Shown here: piece by piece, positions 50,696 through 59,594 of the stretch | Layout: the number at the start of each line of letters is the position of its first letter | How positions within the stretch are numbered: position 1 is the stretch's first letter | Assembly: GCF_002001105.1 (NCBI RefSeq) | Contig: NZ_MUNP01000058.1 | Coordinates: 1 to 64,000, forward strand | Length of the DNA: 64,000 nt | Direction: 5' to 3' | Origin: Rhodanobacter sp. C06 | GTDB lineage: Bacteria; Pseudomonadota; Gammaproteobacteria; Xanthomonadales; Rhodanobacteraceae | Program-made: the position numbers and the translations under genes | Notes under the pieces: model-generated | The model's input: the letters and a program-made list of their open reading frames with translations, nothing else | What the model was told of the DNA's origin: nothing | Databases searched by the model: none

Positions 50696-52849
50696 ATGCG
50701 TCCCGTACTTGCCCTGTCGCTTGCGTTGTTCGCGGGCATGGCCGCCTGCATCGCCGATGCCCGGCAGATGCCCACGCCTCCGCAACGCGACGTGTCGCTG
50801 ATCGGCGGCCACATGCCGGAACCGCCCGCCACGCCGCGGCACGACGACGCCAGCGTGCTGCACGGTGTCACTGTGGCCGACCCGTACCGCTGGCTGGAAA
50901 ACCCCGCCGACCCCGCGGTCGCGGCCTGGATCAAGGCGCAGAACGCGTATACCGAGCAGGTGCTGGCGACGATGCCGGACGGCCAGGCGATGAACGCGCG
51001 CGTGCGCGAACTGGCGATCACCTCCACCACCCGCTCCGGCCCGCTGCTGGCCGGCGGCACGCTGTTCTATATGCAGGAGACGCCGCCGCAAGCGCAGCCG
51101 CAGCTGATCGCGCAGCCGTGGCCGCACGGTGCGCCGCGCGTGCTGGTGGACCTCAACGCGAACGGCGGCAACACCGCGATCACCGGCTACTGGCCCTCGC
51201 CCAGCGGCCGCTACCTCGCCTACGGCACGGCCGAGGGCGGCAGCGAGCTCACCACCCTCCACGTGCTCGACGTGAAGAGCGGCCAGACCTTGCCCGACGC
51301 CCTGCCCTGGGCCGGCGGCGGCACCACGCCGCAGGGTCTGGCCTGGGATGCGAACGAGCGCGGCTTCACCTACGTGCGCTTCCCGCCGCCGCCCAAGGGC
51401 GAGGACGTCGTGCAGTTCCACGCCGCGCTGGTGCATCACGTGCTGGGCGAACCCGCGGCGAAGGACGTCGCGGTGTTCGGCAAGGATTTCTCCAAGGTGG
51501 CCGAGTACCGCCTGCTGAGTTCGCCCGGCGCGAAGCAGCTCGCCGTGCTCGCGAACGTGGGCGACGGCGGCCCGGCCGAGGTGTGGCTGCGCGAAGGCGA
51601 TGTATGGAAGAAGGTGCTGGGCGACGCCGCCGACGTGCGCTTCGCCGGCTGGGTGGGCCAGCGCCTGTTCGTCGCCAGCTTCGCCGGCGCGCCGCGAGGC
51701 AAGCTGCTCGCCGTAGCCGCGAACGGCAAGGCCGGCGAGGTGCTGGGCCAGCGTGAAGGTGCGCTCCAGGACGTGGCGCCGATCGCCGACGGTTTCCTCG
51801 TGGTGCGCAGCTGGGGCCCGGACTGGTGGGTGGAGCAGTACGACCACGCCGCGAAATTCGTGCGCCGCCTGCCATTGCCCGCGCACGGCATCGGCATCGG
51901 CGGCATCGCCGGCGAGGCGGGCCAGGCGCGCGCGCTGATCGGCTACGGCGGCTGGACGCTGCCCTCGCGCTGGGCCGAGTACGACGCGAAAGCCGGCACG
52001 CTGAAGACCGTGTTCGCGGTGAAGGCCGCCGCCGACTACTCGAAGATCGAGGCGCACCGTATCGACGGCGTATCTAGGGACGGCACGAAAATCCCGGTCA
52101 CCGTGCTGGCGATGAAGGGCATCACGCCGAACGGTCAGCGGCCGGCCATCCTCTACGGTTACGGCGGCTTCGACATACCCGTGGCGCCGCATTTCGTGGG
52201 CGCCGAGCTGGCCTGGCTGGAGCGCGGCGGCGTGCTCGCCTACGCCAACCTCCGTGGCGGCAACGAGAACGGCGAGCTGTGGCACGCGCAGGGCCAGAAG
52301 CTGCACAAGCAGAACGTGTTCGACGACTTCCACGCCGCCGCGCTGGCGCTCATCGACACGCACTGGACCGACCGCGAGCACCTGGGCGCGCTGGGCGGCA
52401 GCAACGGCGGCCTGCTGATGGGCACGCAGATCGTGCAGCACCCGGGCGACTACCGCGCGGTGGTGGCGATGGTCGGCATCCACGACGTGATCCGCCACGA
52501 AACCGAGTTCGCGAACGGCGCCTACAACGTGCCCGAATACGGCACGGTGGCCGATCCCGCGCAGTTCAAGGCCACGCTGGCGTATTCGCCGCTGCAGAAC
52601 GTCAAGCCGGATACCGCCTACCCCGCCGTGCTGCTCACCACCGGCGCGAACGACCCGCGCGTGGCGCCGTGGCAGTCGCGCAAGTTCGCCGCCACGCTGC
52701 AGAACGCCAGCAGCTCGAAGCAGCCGATCCTGCTGCTCACCCGCATGAACGCCGGCCACGGCATCGGCGCGCCGTTCTCCCAGCGCGTGGGCAATACGGC
52801 GTTGCTGCTGACGTTCTTCGCGCAGGAGCTGGGGCTGCCCACGCCGTGA
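50696..52849 (+). CDS. S9A family prolyl oligopeptidase
   Basis: A 717-residue prolyl oligopeptidase, cutting after proline in peptides shorter than about 30 residues. Signal peptide-like start MRPVLALSLALFAGMAACIADA with a possible lipobox (LFAGMAAC), then the family's DPYRWLENPADPAVAAWIKAQNAYTEQVL, a seven-bladed propeller, and the hydrolase domain with Ser569 in GGSNGGLLMGT, Asp653 in GANDPRV and His688 in NAGHGIG. The start ATG 50696 is preferred; the frame is open for another 103 codons upstream through the divergent promoter region. The cupin gene overlaps its stop (GTGA). Confidence 0.93.
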   Translation: MRPVLALSLALFAGMAACIADARQMPTPPQRDVSLIGGHMPEPPATPRHDDASVLHGVTVADPYRWLENPADPAVAAWIKAQNAYTEQVLATMPDGQAMNARVRELAITSTTRSGPLLAGGTLFYMQETPPQAQPQLIAQPWPHGAPRVLVDLNANGGNTAITGYWPSPSGRYLAYGTAEGGSELTTLHVLDVKSGQTLPDALPWAGGGTTPQGLAWDANERGFTYVRFPPPPKGEDVVQFHAALVHHVLGEPAAKDVAVFGKDFSKVAEYRLLSSPGAKQLAVLANVGDGGPAEVWLREGDVWKKVLGDAADVRFAGWVGQRLFVASFAGAPRGKLLAVAANGKAGEVLGQREGALQDVAPIADGFLVVRSWGPDWWVEQYDHAAKFVRRLPLPAHGIGIGGIAGEAGQARALIGYGGWTLPSRWAEYDAKAGTLKTVFAVKAAADYSKIEAHRIDGVSRDGTKIPVTVLAMKGITPNGQRPAILYGYGGFDIPVAPHFVGAELAWLERGGVLAYANLRGGNENGELWHAQGQKLHKQNVFDDFHAAALALIDTHWTDREHLGALGGSNGGLLMGTQIVQHPGDYRAVVAMVGIHDVIRHETEFANGAYNVPEYGTVADPAQFKATLAYSPLQNVKPDTAYPAVLLTTGANDPRVAPWQSRKFAATLQNASSSKQPILLLTRMNAGHGIGAPFSQRVGNTALLLTFFAQELGLPTP

Positions 52850-53223
52850 ATGCCCCCGCGCCCGCCATCCTGATGGCACGCTCCGCGGAGTTCTTCACGG
52901 CGGAGCTTTGTCACATCACCGAGCTCTCCAACTCGCCCGCGGACGAGGCGCTGTTGGTGGCGTTGGCGCGGGTGGGACCCGGCGTCACCACACGCTGGCA
53001 CCGTCTGCGCGGCATCGACGAGCGCTACGTGATCCTCGCCGGCCACGGCGTGATGGAACTGGGCGGGTTGCCGCCGCAGGCCGTGGCGCCCGGCGACGTC
53101 GTCGTCATTCCCGCCGGCTGCCGCCAGCGAATCACCAACGACAGCGCAGGCGACCTGCTGTTCCATGCACTGTGCACGCCGCGCTTCCGGCCCGAGGCCT
53201 ACGAGGACCTGGAAGGCACCTGA
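52846..53223 (+). CDS. Cupin domain protein
   Basis: A 125-residue single-domain cupin: motif 1 region GVTTRWHRLRGIDERYVILAGHGVMELG and motif 2 region VVVIPAGCRQRITNDSAGDLLFHALCTPRF. The metal ligands are only partly kept: His, Glu (DERY) and His of motif 2 can be suggested, so a metal-binding role is likely but not certain. The GTG start (52846) overlaps the peptidase stop as GTGA, giving translational coupling; an in-frame ATG nine codons later is the alternative. Function probably a small-molecule dioxygenase, isomerase or sensor; no specific substrate. Confidence 0.75.
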   Translation: MNAPAPAILMARSAEFFTAELCHITELSNSPADEALLVALARVGPGVTTRWHRLRGIDERYVILAGHGVMELGGLPPQAVAPGDVVVIPAGCRQRITNDSAGDLLFHALCTPRFRPEAYEDLEGT

Positions 53224-53238
53224 GCAGACGCGCGGGCG

Positions 53239-54195
53239 CTAACCGCCACGGAACTCGCGCCGGTACAGCGACGGCGTGGTGTGCAGCGCGGTGCCGAAGT
53301 GCTGGCGCATGGACAGCGCGGTGCCGAAGCCGGCGCGTTCGGCGACGCGTTCGATCGGCTGCGCGGTGGTTTCCAGCAGGCGTTGCGCCAGCGCCAGCCG
53401 CTGCGCGAGCAACCACTGGCCCACGGTGGTGCCGGTGTGCTGGCGGAAGTGGCGGGTGAAACTGCGCCGGCTCATCGCGGCGCGCGCGGCTAGCGAGTCG
53501 AGGCTGTGCACGGCGTCGAGGTGGCGCGCGGCCCAGTCCAGCGTCTTCGTCAGCGGCGTGTCGCGCGCGGTCGCCAGCACCGGCAGCTCGATGTATTGCG
53601 CCTGGCTGCCCTGCCGGTGCGGCGGCACCACCAGGGTGCGCGCCATGCGGTTCGCCGCTTCCGCGCCGAGGCGCTGGCGCAGCAAGTGCAGGCAGCAGTC
53701 GATGCCGGCGGCGGTGCCGGCCGAGGTGAGCACGTCGCCCTCGTCCACGTACAGCACGTCCGGGTCGAGCCGCACCTGCGGGTAGTGCTGGGCGAAACGC
53801 GCGGCCCAGCGCCAGTGCGTGGTGGCGCGGCGGCCGCCGAGCAGGCCGGCCTCGGCCAGCACGAAGGCGCCCACGCACAAGCCCACGATCAGCGCGCCGC
53901 GCGCGTGCGCCCGCCGCAGCGCGGCCAGCAGCGGCGCGGGCGGCGTTTCGTGCGGATCGCGCCACGACGGCACCACCACGATGTCGGCCCAGGCCAACGC
54001 GCGCAGGCCATGCCGCGCCACGATGCCGAAGCCGGCCTGGCTGCGCAGTTCGCCCGGCTCGACCGCGCACACGCGCAGCTCGAACGGCGACGCCGCGCCG
54101 TCGGAGGTTTCGCCGAACACCGCGCACGGCACCGACAGATGGAATGGTCGGATGCCGTCGAACGCCACCACCGCCACGCGCTGCCTCGTCGTCAT
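53239..54195 (-). CDS. GlxA-type AraC family regulator with DJ-1/PfpI domain
   Basis: A 318-residue protein: residues 1-190 form a DJ-1/PfpI-like amidotransferase-fold domain (RVAVVAFDGIRPFHLSVPCAVFGE, GALIVGLCVGAFVLAEAGLLGGRRATTHW with the nucleophile-elbow-like Cys in GLCVGAF) and the C-terminal 110 residues an AraC helix-turn-helix (SLDSLAARAAMSRRSFTRHFRQHTGTTVGQWLLAQRL, RVAERAGFGTALSMRQHFGTAL). Such regulators usually activate an adjacent divergent gene; here that is the isochorismatase-like hydrolase gene. The cysteine elbow is generally thought to be a ligand site rather than catalytic. Start ATG 54195. Confidence 0.92.
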   Translation of the reverse strand: MTTRQRVAVVAFDGIRPFHLSVPCAVFGETSDGAASPFELRVCAVEPGELRSQAGFGIVARHGLRALAWADIVVVPSWRDPHETPPAPLLAALRRAHARGALIVGLCVGAFVLAEAGLLGGRRATTHWRWAARFAQHYPQVRLDPDVLYVDEGDVLTSAGTAAGIDCCLHLLRQRLGAEAANRMARTLVVPPHRQGSQAQYIELPVLATARDTPLTKTLDWAARHLDAVHSLDSLAARAAMSRRSFTRHFRQHTGTTVGQWLLAQRLALAQRLLETTAQPIERVAERAGFGTALSMRQHFGTALHTTPSLYRREFRGG

Positions 54196-54215
54196 ATGGA
54201 TGTCCTACGCCAATG

Positions 54216-54250
54216 TGGCCCGATGCTAACCAGAATTGGCATTCGGGCCA
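54216..54250. promoter_or_regulatory. Inverted repeat in the glxA-type/hydrolase divergent promoter
   Basis: TGGCCCGATGC (54216-54226) pairs with GCATTCGGGCCA (54239-54250), one base bulged, 12-base spacer TAACCAGAATTG. It lies centrally in the 128-base gap between two divergent starts, the natural place for the AraC-type regulator to bind. Confidence 0.5.
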
Positions 54251-54323
54251 CTGCTGCCGGAGCCGGCGGGCGCGGATCATGGCGTCACCGGGACGAAGCG
54301 TCCCATCCCCGAGACATGCCGCC

Positions 54324-54968
54324 ATGACCCAGACCCACATCCCCCGCCGCGCCCTCGTCGTGGTCGACGTGCAGAACGAATACGAGAGTGGCGGCTTGGG
54401 CATCGAGTATCCGCCGGTCGCCGATTCGCTGTGCCGCATCGGCGCGGCGATGGACGCCGCCCGTGCCGCCGGCATCCCGGTGATCGTGGTGCAGCAGATG
54501 GCGCCCGCCGACGCCCCGCTGTTCGCCGAAGGCACGCACGGCTGGCAACTGCACGAGGTGGTCGCCAGCCGGCCGCGCCAGCACTTCGTGCAGAAGAAGC
54601 TGCCCAGCGCGTTCGCGGGCACCGATCTCGGCACTTGGCTGACGGCCCACGGCATCGACACGCTGGCGGTGGTCGGCTACATGACCCACAACTGCAACGA
54701 CACCACGATCAAGCACGCCTTCGATGCGGGGCTGGCGGTGGAATTCCTGATGGACGCCTCCGGCAGCGTGCCCTACGCGAACCGCGCGGGAGCCGCCACG
54801 GCGGAGGAGATCCACCGCGTGTTCGCGGTGGTGGAGCAGTCGCGCTACGCCGCGGTGATGACGACCGACGAATGGATCGGCCACCTCGCCGCAGGCACCG
54901 TGCCGGAGCGCGACACCATCCACGCCTCGCACCAGCGGGCGCTGGCGCAGCTGGCCGTGGCGGCCTGA
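54324..54968 (+). CDS. Isochorismatase-family cysteine hydrolase
   Basis: A 214-residue protein of the isochorismatase-like hydrolase superfamily. Catalytic features: Asp in LVVVDVQNEYESGG, Lys in HFVQKKLPSAF and the nucleophile Cys in VVGYMTHNCNDTTIKHAFDAG. The family includes nicotinamidases, N-carbamoyl hydrolases and ureidoacrylate hydrolases; the Thr/His/Asn before the Cys (MTHNC) is the non-nicotinamidase type. Start ATG 54324 (MTQTHIPRRALVVVDVQ). Divergent from the GlxA-type regulator gene, so probably its regulated target. Confidence 0.9.
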   Translation: MTQTHIPRRALVVVDVQNEYESGGLGIEYPPVADSLCRIGAAMDAARAAGIPVIVVQQMAPADAPLFAEGTHGWQLHEVVASRPRQHFVQKKLPSAFAGTDLGTWLTAHGIDTLAVVGYMTHNCNDTTIKHAFDAGLAVEFLMDASGSVPYANRAGAATAEEIHRVFAVVEQSRYAAVMTTDEWIGHLAAGTVPERDTIHASHQRALAQLAVAA

Positions 54969-54976
54969 GGCAGGGA

Positions 54977-55036
54977 GGCGGAGATCGCAGGCTCGACAGG
55001 CGCTAAGCTGTGCGCCTTTCCGCCGCGATCTCCGCC
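54977..55036 (+). promoter_or_regulatory. Perfect 12-bp inverted repeat abutting the esterase start codon
   Basis: GGCGGAGATCGC (54977-54988) and GCGATCTCCGCC (55025-55036), immediately followed by the ATG (55037). A promoter-like TAAGCT lies at 55004-55009 between the arms. If transcription starts upstream of 54977 the stem would fold over the translation start; if from the inner promoter, it would not form. Confidence 0.5.
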
Positions 55037-55705
55037 ATGCCCGAGTTGCTTCCCGCCGTCGAACACGAAACCGCCGCCAGCCCCCGCCACAGCATCATCT
55101 GGCTGCATGGCCTGGGCGCGGACGGCCACGACTTCGCGCCTGTCGTGCCGGAGCTGGTGGCGGCGGACTGGCCGGCGCTGCGCTTCGTGTTTCCGCATGC
55201 GCCGGTGCGGCCGGTGACGGTGAACGGCGGGCTGCCGATGCGCGCGTGGTACGACATCGTCGGCTTCGACCTGCTGGCGCAGCAGGACGAGGCGGGCATC
55301 CGCGCCTCGATCGCCGCCACCGCGGCGCTGATCGCGCGCGAGAACGCGCGTGGCGTGCCCGACGAGCGGATCTTCCTCGCCGGCTTCTCGCAGGGCGGCG
55401 CGATCGCGCTGGCCGCGGGCCTGCGCCACGCATCGCGCCTGGCCGGCATCGTGGCGCTGTCCACCTACCTGCCGATCGCCGACACGCTGGCCGCCGAGCG
55501 CAGCGCGGCGAACGCAGACGTGGGGATCTTCCAGGCGCACGGCAGCTTCGATCCGGTGGTGATCCCGCCGCGCGGCAGTGCCAGCCGCGACCTGTTGCAA
55601 GGCCTGGGCTATCGCGTGGACTGGCACAGCTACCCGATGGCGCACGCGGTCTGCGCCGAAGAGATCGCCGACCTGCGCCGCTGGCTGGGCGCCAGATTGA
55701 GCTGA
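55037..55705 (+). CDS. Carboxylesterase/phospholipase (alpha/beta hydrolase, AB hydrolase 2 family)
   Basis: A 222-residue cytoplasmic esterase of the carboxylesterase/lysophospholipase (APT-like) family. Oxyanion motif SIIWLHGLGADGHDF near the N-terminus, LRFVFPHAPVRPVTVNGGLPMRAWYD, the nucleophile elbow FLAGFSQGGAIAL (Ser in GFSQGG), Asp in HGSFDPVV and His in SYPMAHAVCAEE complete the triad. These enzymes hydrolyse short acyl esters; the GL-x-MRAWYD segment is characteristic. Start ATG 55037 has no Shine-Dalgarno sequence and sits directly after an inverted-repeat arm. The algZ-type kinase gene follows after 30 bases. Confidence 0.92.
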   Translation: MPELLPAVEHETAASPRHSIIWLHGLGADGHDFAPVVPELVAADWPALRFVFPHAPVRPVTVNGGLPMRAWYDIVGFDLLAQQDEAGIRASIAATAALIARENARGVPDERIFLAGFSQGGAIALAAGLRHASRLAGIVALSTYLPIADTLAAERSAANADVGIFQAHGSFDPVVIPPRGSASRDLLQGLGYRVDWHSYPMAHAVCAEEIADLRRWLGARLS

Positions 55706-55735
55706 ACTGGCGCGACGCTGCGGCATACTGCGCGC

Positions 55736-56806
55736 ATGCGCGAGCCCTTCTTTCGCCACCCCGACGAACCCAGCCCGTTGCCGGACTTCTGCAGCCTGCC
55801 GGTGCTGTTCACCTTGCTGGTGACCGGTGCGCTCGCTGCCACCGTGGTGTGGCTGGCGGCGGGTGACCATCGCGATCTATCCGGCTACAGCGTGGGCATC
55901 CTGTTCGTGACCTGGCTGGCGCTGGTGATCGGCGTGGTGCTGTGCCTGTTGCGGGCGTGGCTGCAGCGGCTGCCGGGCCACCTGCCCTACCTCGCCGCGT
56001 GGCTGCTGATGATGCCGATCGTGGGCGCGGCGAGCTGGATGGCGCACGGGCTGGACGAGGCGCTGCAGATGGGCCTGGTGCGCGACGGCGCGGCGGCCTT
56101 CGTGCGCGACAACGTGCTGATCGCCGCCCTGCTCGGCGCGGCGATCCTGCGCTACTTCTACGTGGCCGCACAGTGGCGGCTGCGCCTCGCCGCGGTGAGC
56201 CGGGCGCAGGTGGAGGCGTTGCAGGCGCGCATCCGCCCGCACTTCCTGTTCAACAGCATGAACACCGTGGCGGCGCTGATCCCGCTCGATCCGGCGGCGG
56301 CCGAACGCACGGTGGAGGACCTGGCCGAGCTGTTCCGCGCCGCGCTGGGCCAGCACGAGCAGGGCGACGGCACGCTGGGCGAGGAACTGGCCTTGCTCGA
56401 CCGTTACCTCGCGATCGAACAGCTGCGTCTGGGCGAACGCCTGCGCGTCGAGCGTGCACTGGACGATCTGCCGCAGGCGTTCCCGCTGCCGCGCCTGCTG
56501 TTGCAGCCGCTGGTGGAAAACGCGGTGCGCCACGGCATCCAGCCGCTGCGCGAAGGCGGCGTGGTCACGCTGCGCGGCGAGCGCCGGGGCGACGCCGTCG
56601 TGATCGAGATCGCCAACCCGTTGTCGTCCGCGCCCGCGCGCGGCGGCAACGGCCATGGCCTGGACAACGTGCGCCGACGCGTGGCGTTCCGCTACGGCCC
56701 GCGCGCCGTGGTGCAGGCGGGGGCGCAGGGTGAGCGCTACGTGGTGAGCCTGCGACTGCCGTTCGAGACGAAGGGGAATGACGATGCGCGTACTGATCGT
56801 CGATGA
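55736..56806 (+). CDS. algZ: LytS/AlgZ-type membrane sensor histidine kinase
   Basis: A 356-residue histidine kinase: about four membrane segments in residues 25-150, then a His_kinase domain with the unusual LytS-type H-box ARIRPHFLFNSMNTVAALI, and an ATPase part with LLLQPLVENAVRHGIQPL (N-box) and GNGHGLDNVRRRVAFRYG. This family lacks the usual HisKA dimerisation helix pair. The gene overlaps the LytTR regulator gene by 23 bases and hemC follows, an arrangement known in Pseudomonas and Xanthomonads as algZ-algR-hemC. A CATACT -10-like sequence lies only seven bases before the ATG, so the message may be leaderless. Confidence 0.88.
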   Translation: MREPFFRHPDEPSPLPDFCSLPVLFTLLVTGALAATVVWLAAGDHRDLSGYSVGILFVTWLALVIGVVLCLLRAWLQRLPGHLPYLAAWLLMMPIVGAASWMAHGLDEALQMGLVRDGAAAFVRDNVLIAALLGAAILRYFYVAAQWRLRLAAVSRAQVEALQARIRPHFLFNSMNTVAALIPLDPAAAERTVEDLAELFRAALGQHEQGDGTLGEELALLDRYLAIEQLRLGERLRVERALDDLPQAFPLPRLLLQPLVENAVRHGIQPLREGGVVTLRGERRGDAVVIEIANPLSSAPARGGNGHGLDNVRRRVAFRYGPRAVVQAGAQGERYVVSLRLPFETKGNDDARTDRR

Positions 56807-57488
56807 CGAACCGCTGGCGCGCATGCGACTCGCCACGCTGCTGGGCGAATGCGAAGGTGCCGTGCTGGCCGGCAGCGTGGGCGACGGCGAGGCCGCGCTG
56901 GCCGCGCTCGCCGAACTACGGCCCGACCTGCTGCTGCTCGACATCAACATGCCCGGCCTCGACGGCTTGGCGCTGGCCGCGCGGCTGGCCGGCCGCGCGC
57001 GGCCGCAGGTGGTGTTCTGCACCGCCTACGAGAACCACGCGCTGCACGCCTTCGAGCTGGACGCGGTGGACTACCTGCTGAAGCCGGTGCGGCTGGAGCG
57101 CCTGCGCGAGGCGCTGCAGCGCGCGCGCAAGCGGCAGGCGGACGCGCCGCGGGCCGCCACCGCGTGGTTGCACGCGCGCGTGCGCGACGAACAGGTGCGC
57201 GTGGCGCTGGACGAGGTGATCTGCCTGCTCGCCGAGGAGAAATACGTGTGCGTGCGGCACGCCGGCGGCGAGCTGCTGATCGACGAATCGCTGCGCCAGC
57301 TGGAGGAGGCCTATCCCGAGCAGCTGATCCGCCTGCATCGCAATTGCCTGGTGCCGCCCGCCCGCCTGCTGGGGCTGAAACCGCTGTCCGACGGTCGCGT
57401 GCTGGCCCGCCTCGCCGGTACCGACTTCAGCCCCGAGGTGAGCCGGCGCAACCTGCCGGCGCTGCGCAAGCTGCTCAGGATGGGCTGA
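56784..57488 (+). CDS. algR: LytTR response regulator (AlgR-like)
   Basis: A 234-residue response regulator. The receiver has [11 protein letters not shown] (Asp8, Asp9) and the phosphorylation site Asp53 in [13 protein letters not shown], with KPVRLERL; the C-terminal LytTR DNA-binding domain has [25 protein letters not shown] and [14 protein letters not shown]. In Pseudomonas, AlgR controls alginate, twitching and other virulence traits; in this lineage it is likely a global regulator of surface functions with AlgZ as partner. ATG 56784 is preferred to 56778 because the AAGGGG site is then at a proper distance. Overlaps the kinase gene, so expression is coupled. Confidence 0.9.
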   Translation: MRVLIVDDEPLARMRLATLLGECEGAVLAGSVGDGEAALAALAELRPDLLLLDINMPGLDGLALAARLAGRARPQVVFCTAYENHALHAFELDAVDYLLKPVRLERLREALQRARKRQADAPRAATAWLHARVRDEQVRVALDEVICLLAEEKYVCVRHAGGELLIDESLRQLEEAYPEQLIRLHRNCLVPPARLLGLKPLSDGRVLARLAGTDFSPEVSRRNLPALRKLLRMG

Positions 57489-57567
57489 GCTGCGTCGATC
57501 CGTCGCTTGCCGCGCCGCGTGCGGCCGCATCGGTGACAATGGCGCAACGCCGAACCGTGGAGCCCGC

Positions 57568-58479
57568 ATGACCCCGACCACCCTGCGCATCGCCACCCGC
57601 AAGAGCGCGCTCGCGCTGTGGCAGGCCGAGCACGTGGCGGCGCTGCTGCGCGCGGCGCATCCGGGGCTGGCGGTGGAGCTGGTGCCGCTGTCCACCCGCG
57701 GCGACGAGATCCTCGACCAGCCGCTGGCGACGATCGGCGGCAAGGGGCTGTTCCTGAAGGAGCTGGAAGTGGCGATGCTGGAAGGCCGCGCCGACCTCGC
57801 CGTGCATTCGCTGAAGGACGTGCCGGCCGAGCTGGAGCCGGGCTTCGCGCTGCCGGCGATCCTGCCGCGAGCGGATGCCGCCGACGCCTTCGTCAGCAAC
57901 CACCATGCGGATCTCGCCGCCTTGCCGCCGGGCGCGAAGGTGGGCACCTCTTCGCTGCGCCGGCAGGCGCAGCTGCGCGCGCTGCGGCCCGACCTGGAAC
58001 TGCTGGACCTGCGTGGCAACGTGGGCACGCGACTGGCGAAGCTGGACGCGGGCCACTACGACGCGATCGTGCTGGCTTGCGCGGGGCTGGAGCGGCTGGG
58101 CTTGGCCGCGCGCATCCGCAGCCGGCTCGCCGCGCCGAACTGGCTGCCGGCGCCGGGGCAGGCGGCGATCGCGATCGAGGCGCGCGTCGACCAACCGGCC
58201 ACGCTGGCCCTGCTCGCGGTGCTGGACGACGCCGACACGCGGCAGGAAGTGGGCGCCGAGCGCGCGATGAACCAGGCGCTGGGCGGCAGCTGCACGGTGC
58301 CGGTGGGCGCATGGTGCACGCTCACCGAACACGGCTTGCACCTGCGTGGACTGGTGGGCGACGCGGCCAGCGGCCGGCTGCTGCACGCGCAGGCGGACGG
58401 CGAGGAGGCCGAGGCGCTGGGGCAGGCGGTGGCGCAAGCGCTGTTCGCGCAGGGCGCCGCAGAGTTTCTGGGCGCATAG
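57568..58479 (+). CDS. hemC: Hydroxymethylbilane synthase (porphobilinogen deaminase)
   Basis: A 303-residue enzyme joining four porphobilinogens into hydroxymethylbilane in heme biosynthesis. N-terminal [18 protein letters not shown], the substrate-binding [17 protein letters not shown] with VHSLKD before it, [31 protein letters not shown], and the cofactor-attachment cysteine Cys242 in [10 protein letters not shown], at the same position as in Escherichia coli. The gene lies 79 bases after algR; the algZ-algR-hemC order is common in gammaproteobacteria. hemD is not the next gene here, which differs from the Pseudomonas arrangement. Confidence 0.97.
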   Translation: MTPTTLRIATRKSALALWQAEHVAALLRAAHPGLAVELVPLSTRGDEILDQPLATIGGKGLFLKELEVAMLEGRADLAVHSLKDVPAELEPGFALPAILPRADAADAFVSNHHADLAALPPGAKVGTSSLRRQAQLRALRPDLELLDLRGNVGTRLAKLDAGHYDAIVLACAGLERLGLAARIRSRLAAPNWLPAPGQAAIAIEARVDQPATLALLAVLDDADTRQEVGAERAMNQALGGSCTVPVGAWCTLTEHGLHLRGLVGDAASGRLLHAQADGEEAEALGQAVAQALFAQGAAEFLGA

Positions 58480-58561
58480 ACGCCGAAACGAAAACGGCCC
58501 CCGCCGAAGGCAGGAGCCGCCAATGCTTTCGTGAATCCCGGCCCTTGGGGATGCTTTGATT

Positions 58562-58683
58562 TTGCTCGTCACCCCGGCGAAAGCCGGGATCCAGTGCCTT
58601 CGAGTCATTGAAGGTAATGACACTGGATTCCTGCTTGACCAGCCTTCGGCTGTTGAAAGGCGCCTCGCAGGAATGACGAGCAA
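58562..58683. repeat. Palindromic MITE-like repeat (copy B)
   Basis: Terminal arms TTGCTCGTCA (58562-58571) and TGACGAGCAA (58674-58683), inner CCCGGCGAAAGCCGGG (58573-58588) and matching ATCCAGTG/CACTGGAT (58589-58596, 58620-58627). Related to the repeat at 3846-4030. It separates the convergent hemC and DUF481 genes and may double as a terminator. Confidence 0.75.
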
Positions 58684-58706
58684 GAGGCCGGTTGTTCAGA
58701 CCTTCC

Positions 58707-59513
58707 TTAGAAGTTGTAGACCAGGTTGGTGGTGGTCAGCGTGTCGGTCTTCCGGATGCCGGGCAACACGTCGCTGTTGCGGCGCACCTGGAAGCCCACC
58801 TTCAGCGCCAGCTTCTTGGTCATGCTGACGGCGAGGCCGGCGTCGTTCTGCAGGTAGGTGTTCTTGGAGCCCGCTTCCGTCAGGAACGTGTCCTCGAACG
58901 AGGTGTTGTCGGTCAGGCGGAACTTGTAGTTGACCAGGCCGCGAGCCACCACTTCGTGCTGCACCGTCTGCCGTTCCTTGGTGACGACGCCGGCGGTGTC
59001 CACGGTGAGGTCGGCCGGGCGGTACTTCTTGTAACCGGGACCGATTTCGAACGACAGCTCGTTGCGGGCGTCCTTCAGCGCGATGTAGCCGTAGCCCAGC
59101 GAGACCACGCCCTGCCACAGGTTGGCGCCGAACTGGTCGTGGTCGTAGCGGCCCGCGCCCACGATGTAGCTGCGCGGATCGAGTTTGTAGCCCACCGAGG
59201 CGCCGCCGTCGTAGCGGTTGGCGGTGGTGTTGAATTCGTTGATGGTGTTGCCGTTCTGGTCGATCACCTTCTGCTGCACCTTGGTGCGCAGCACGTCCAG
59301 GAAGAAGCTGTTCTTCCACTGCTCGTTTTCCTGGTTAAGGCCGAGCTTGGCGTTGACGTTCTGCGAGCGGGTGTTGCCGGTGGCGGAGGCGAAACCGAAT
59401 TCGCCCGAACCGCTCCAGCCGCCGTTGTTGGTGGCGCTGTTGGCGTCTTGCGCCTGCGCGCCGAAGCTCGCGCATGCCGCCAGCAGCAGGGCGGCCATCA
59501 GGGTCTTGTTCAT
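58707..59513 (-). CDS. DUF481 outer membrane protein (YdiY-like)
   Basis: A 268-residue exported protein, signal peptide MNKTLMAALLLAACASFGAQAQ. The DUF481 barrel features are clear: GWSGSGEFGFASATGNTRSQNVNAKLGL, YKLDPRSYIVGAGRYDHDQFGANLWQGVVSLGYGYI and the C-terminal LALKVGFQVRRNSDVLPGIRKTDTLTTTNLVYNF, ending with Phe as outer membrane barrels do. Predicted 12-strand-type barrel of unknown function; YdiY of Escherichia coli is a relative. An AT-rich promoter-like stretch (TACAAT) lies about 30 bases upstream of its ATG. Confidence 0.9.
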   Translation of the reverse strand: MNKTLMAALLLAACASFGAQAQDANSATNNGGWSGSGEFGFASATGNTRSQNVNAKLGLNQENEQWKNSFFLDVLRTKVQQKVIDQNGNTINEFNTTANRYDGGASVGYKLDPRSYIVGAGRYDHDQFGANLWQGVVSLGYGYIALKDARNELSFEIGPGYKKYRPADLTVDTAGVVTKERQTVQHEVVARGLVNYKFRLTDNTSFEDTFLTEAGSKNTYLQNDAGLAVSMTKKLALKVGFQVRRNSDVLPGIRKTDTLTTTNLVYNF

Positions 59514-59594
59514 GGGTGGATATCCGTTTCGTTAAGCAATTGTAAGTGGCACACCTTAACGCAACGGCTTGAATTTTCAATGAACACGAGCCGA

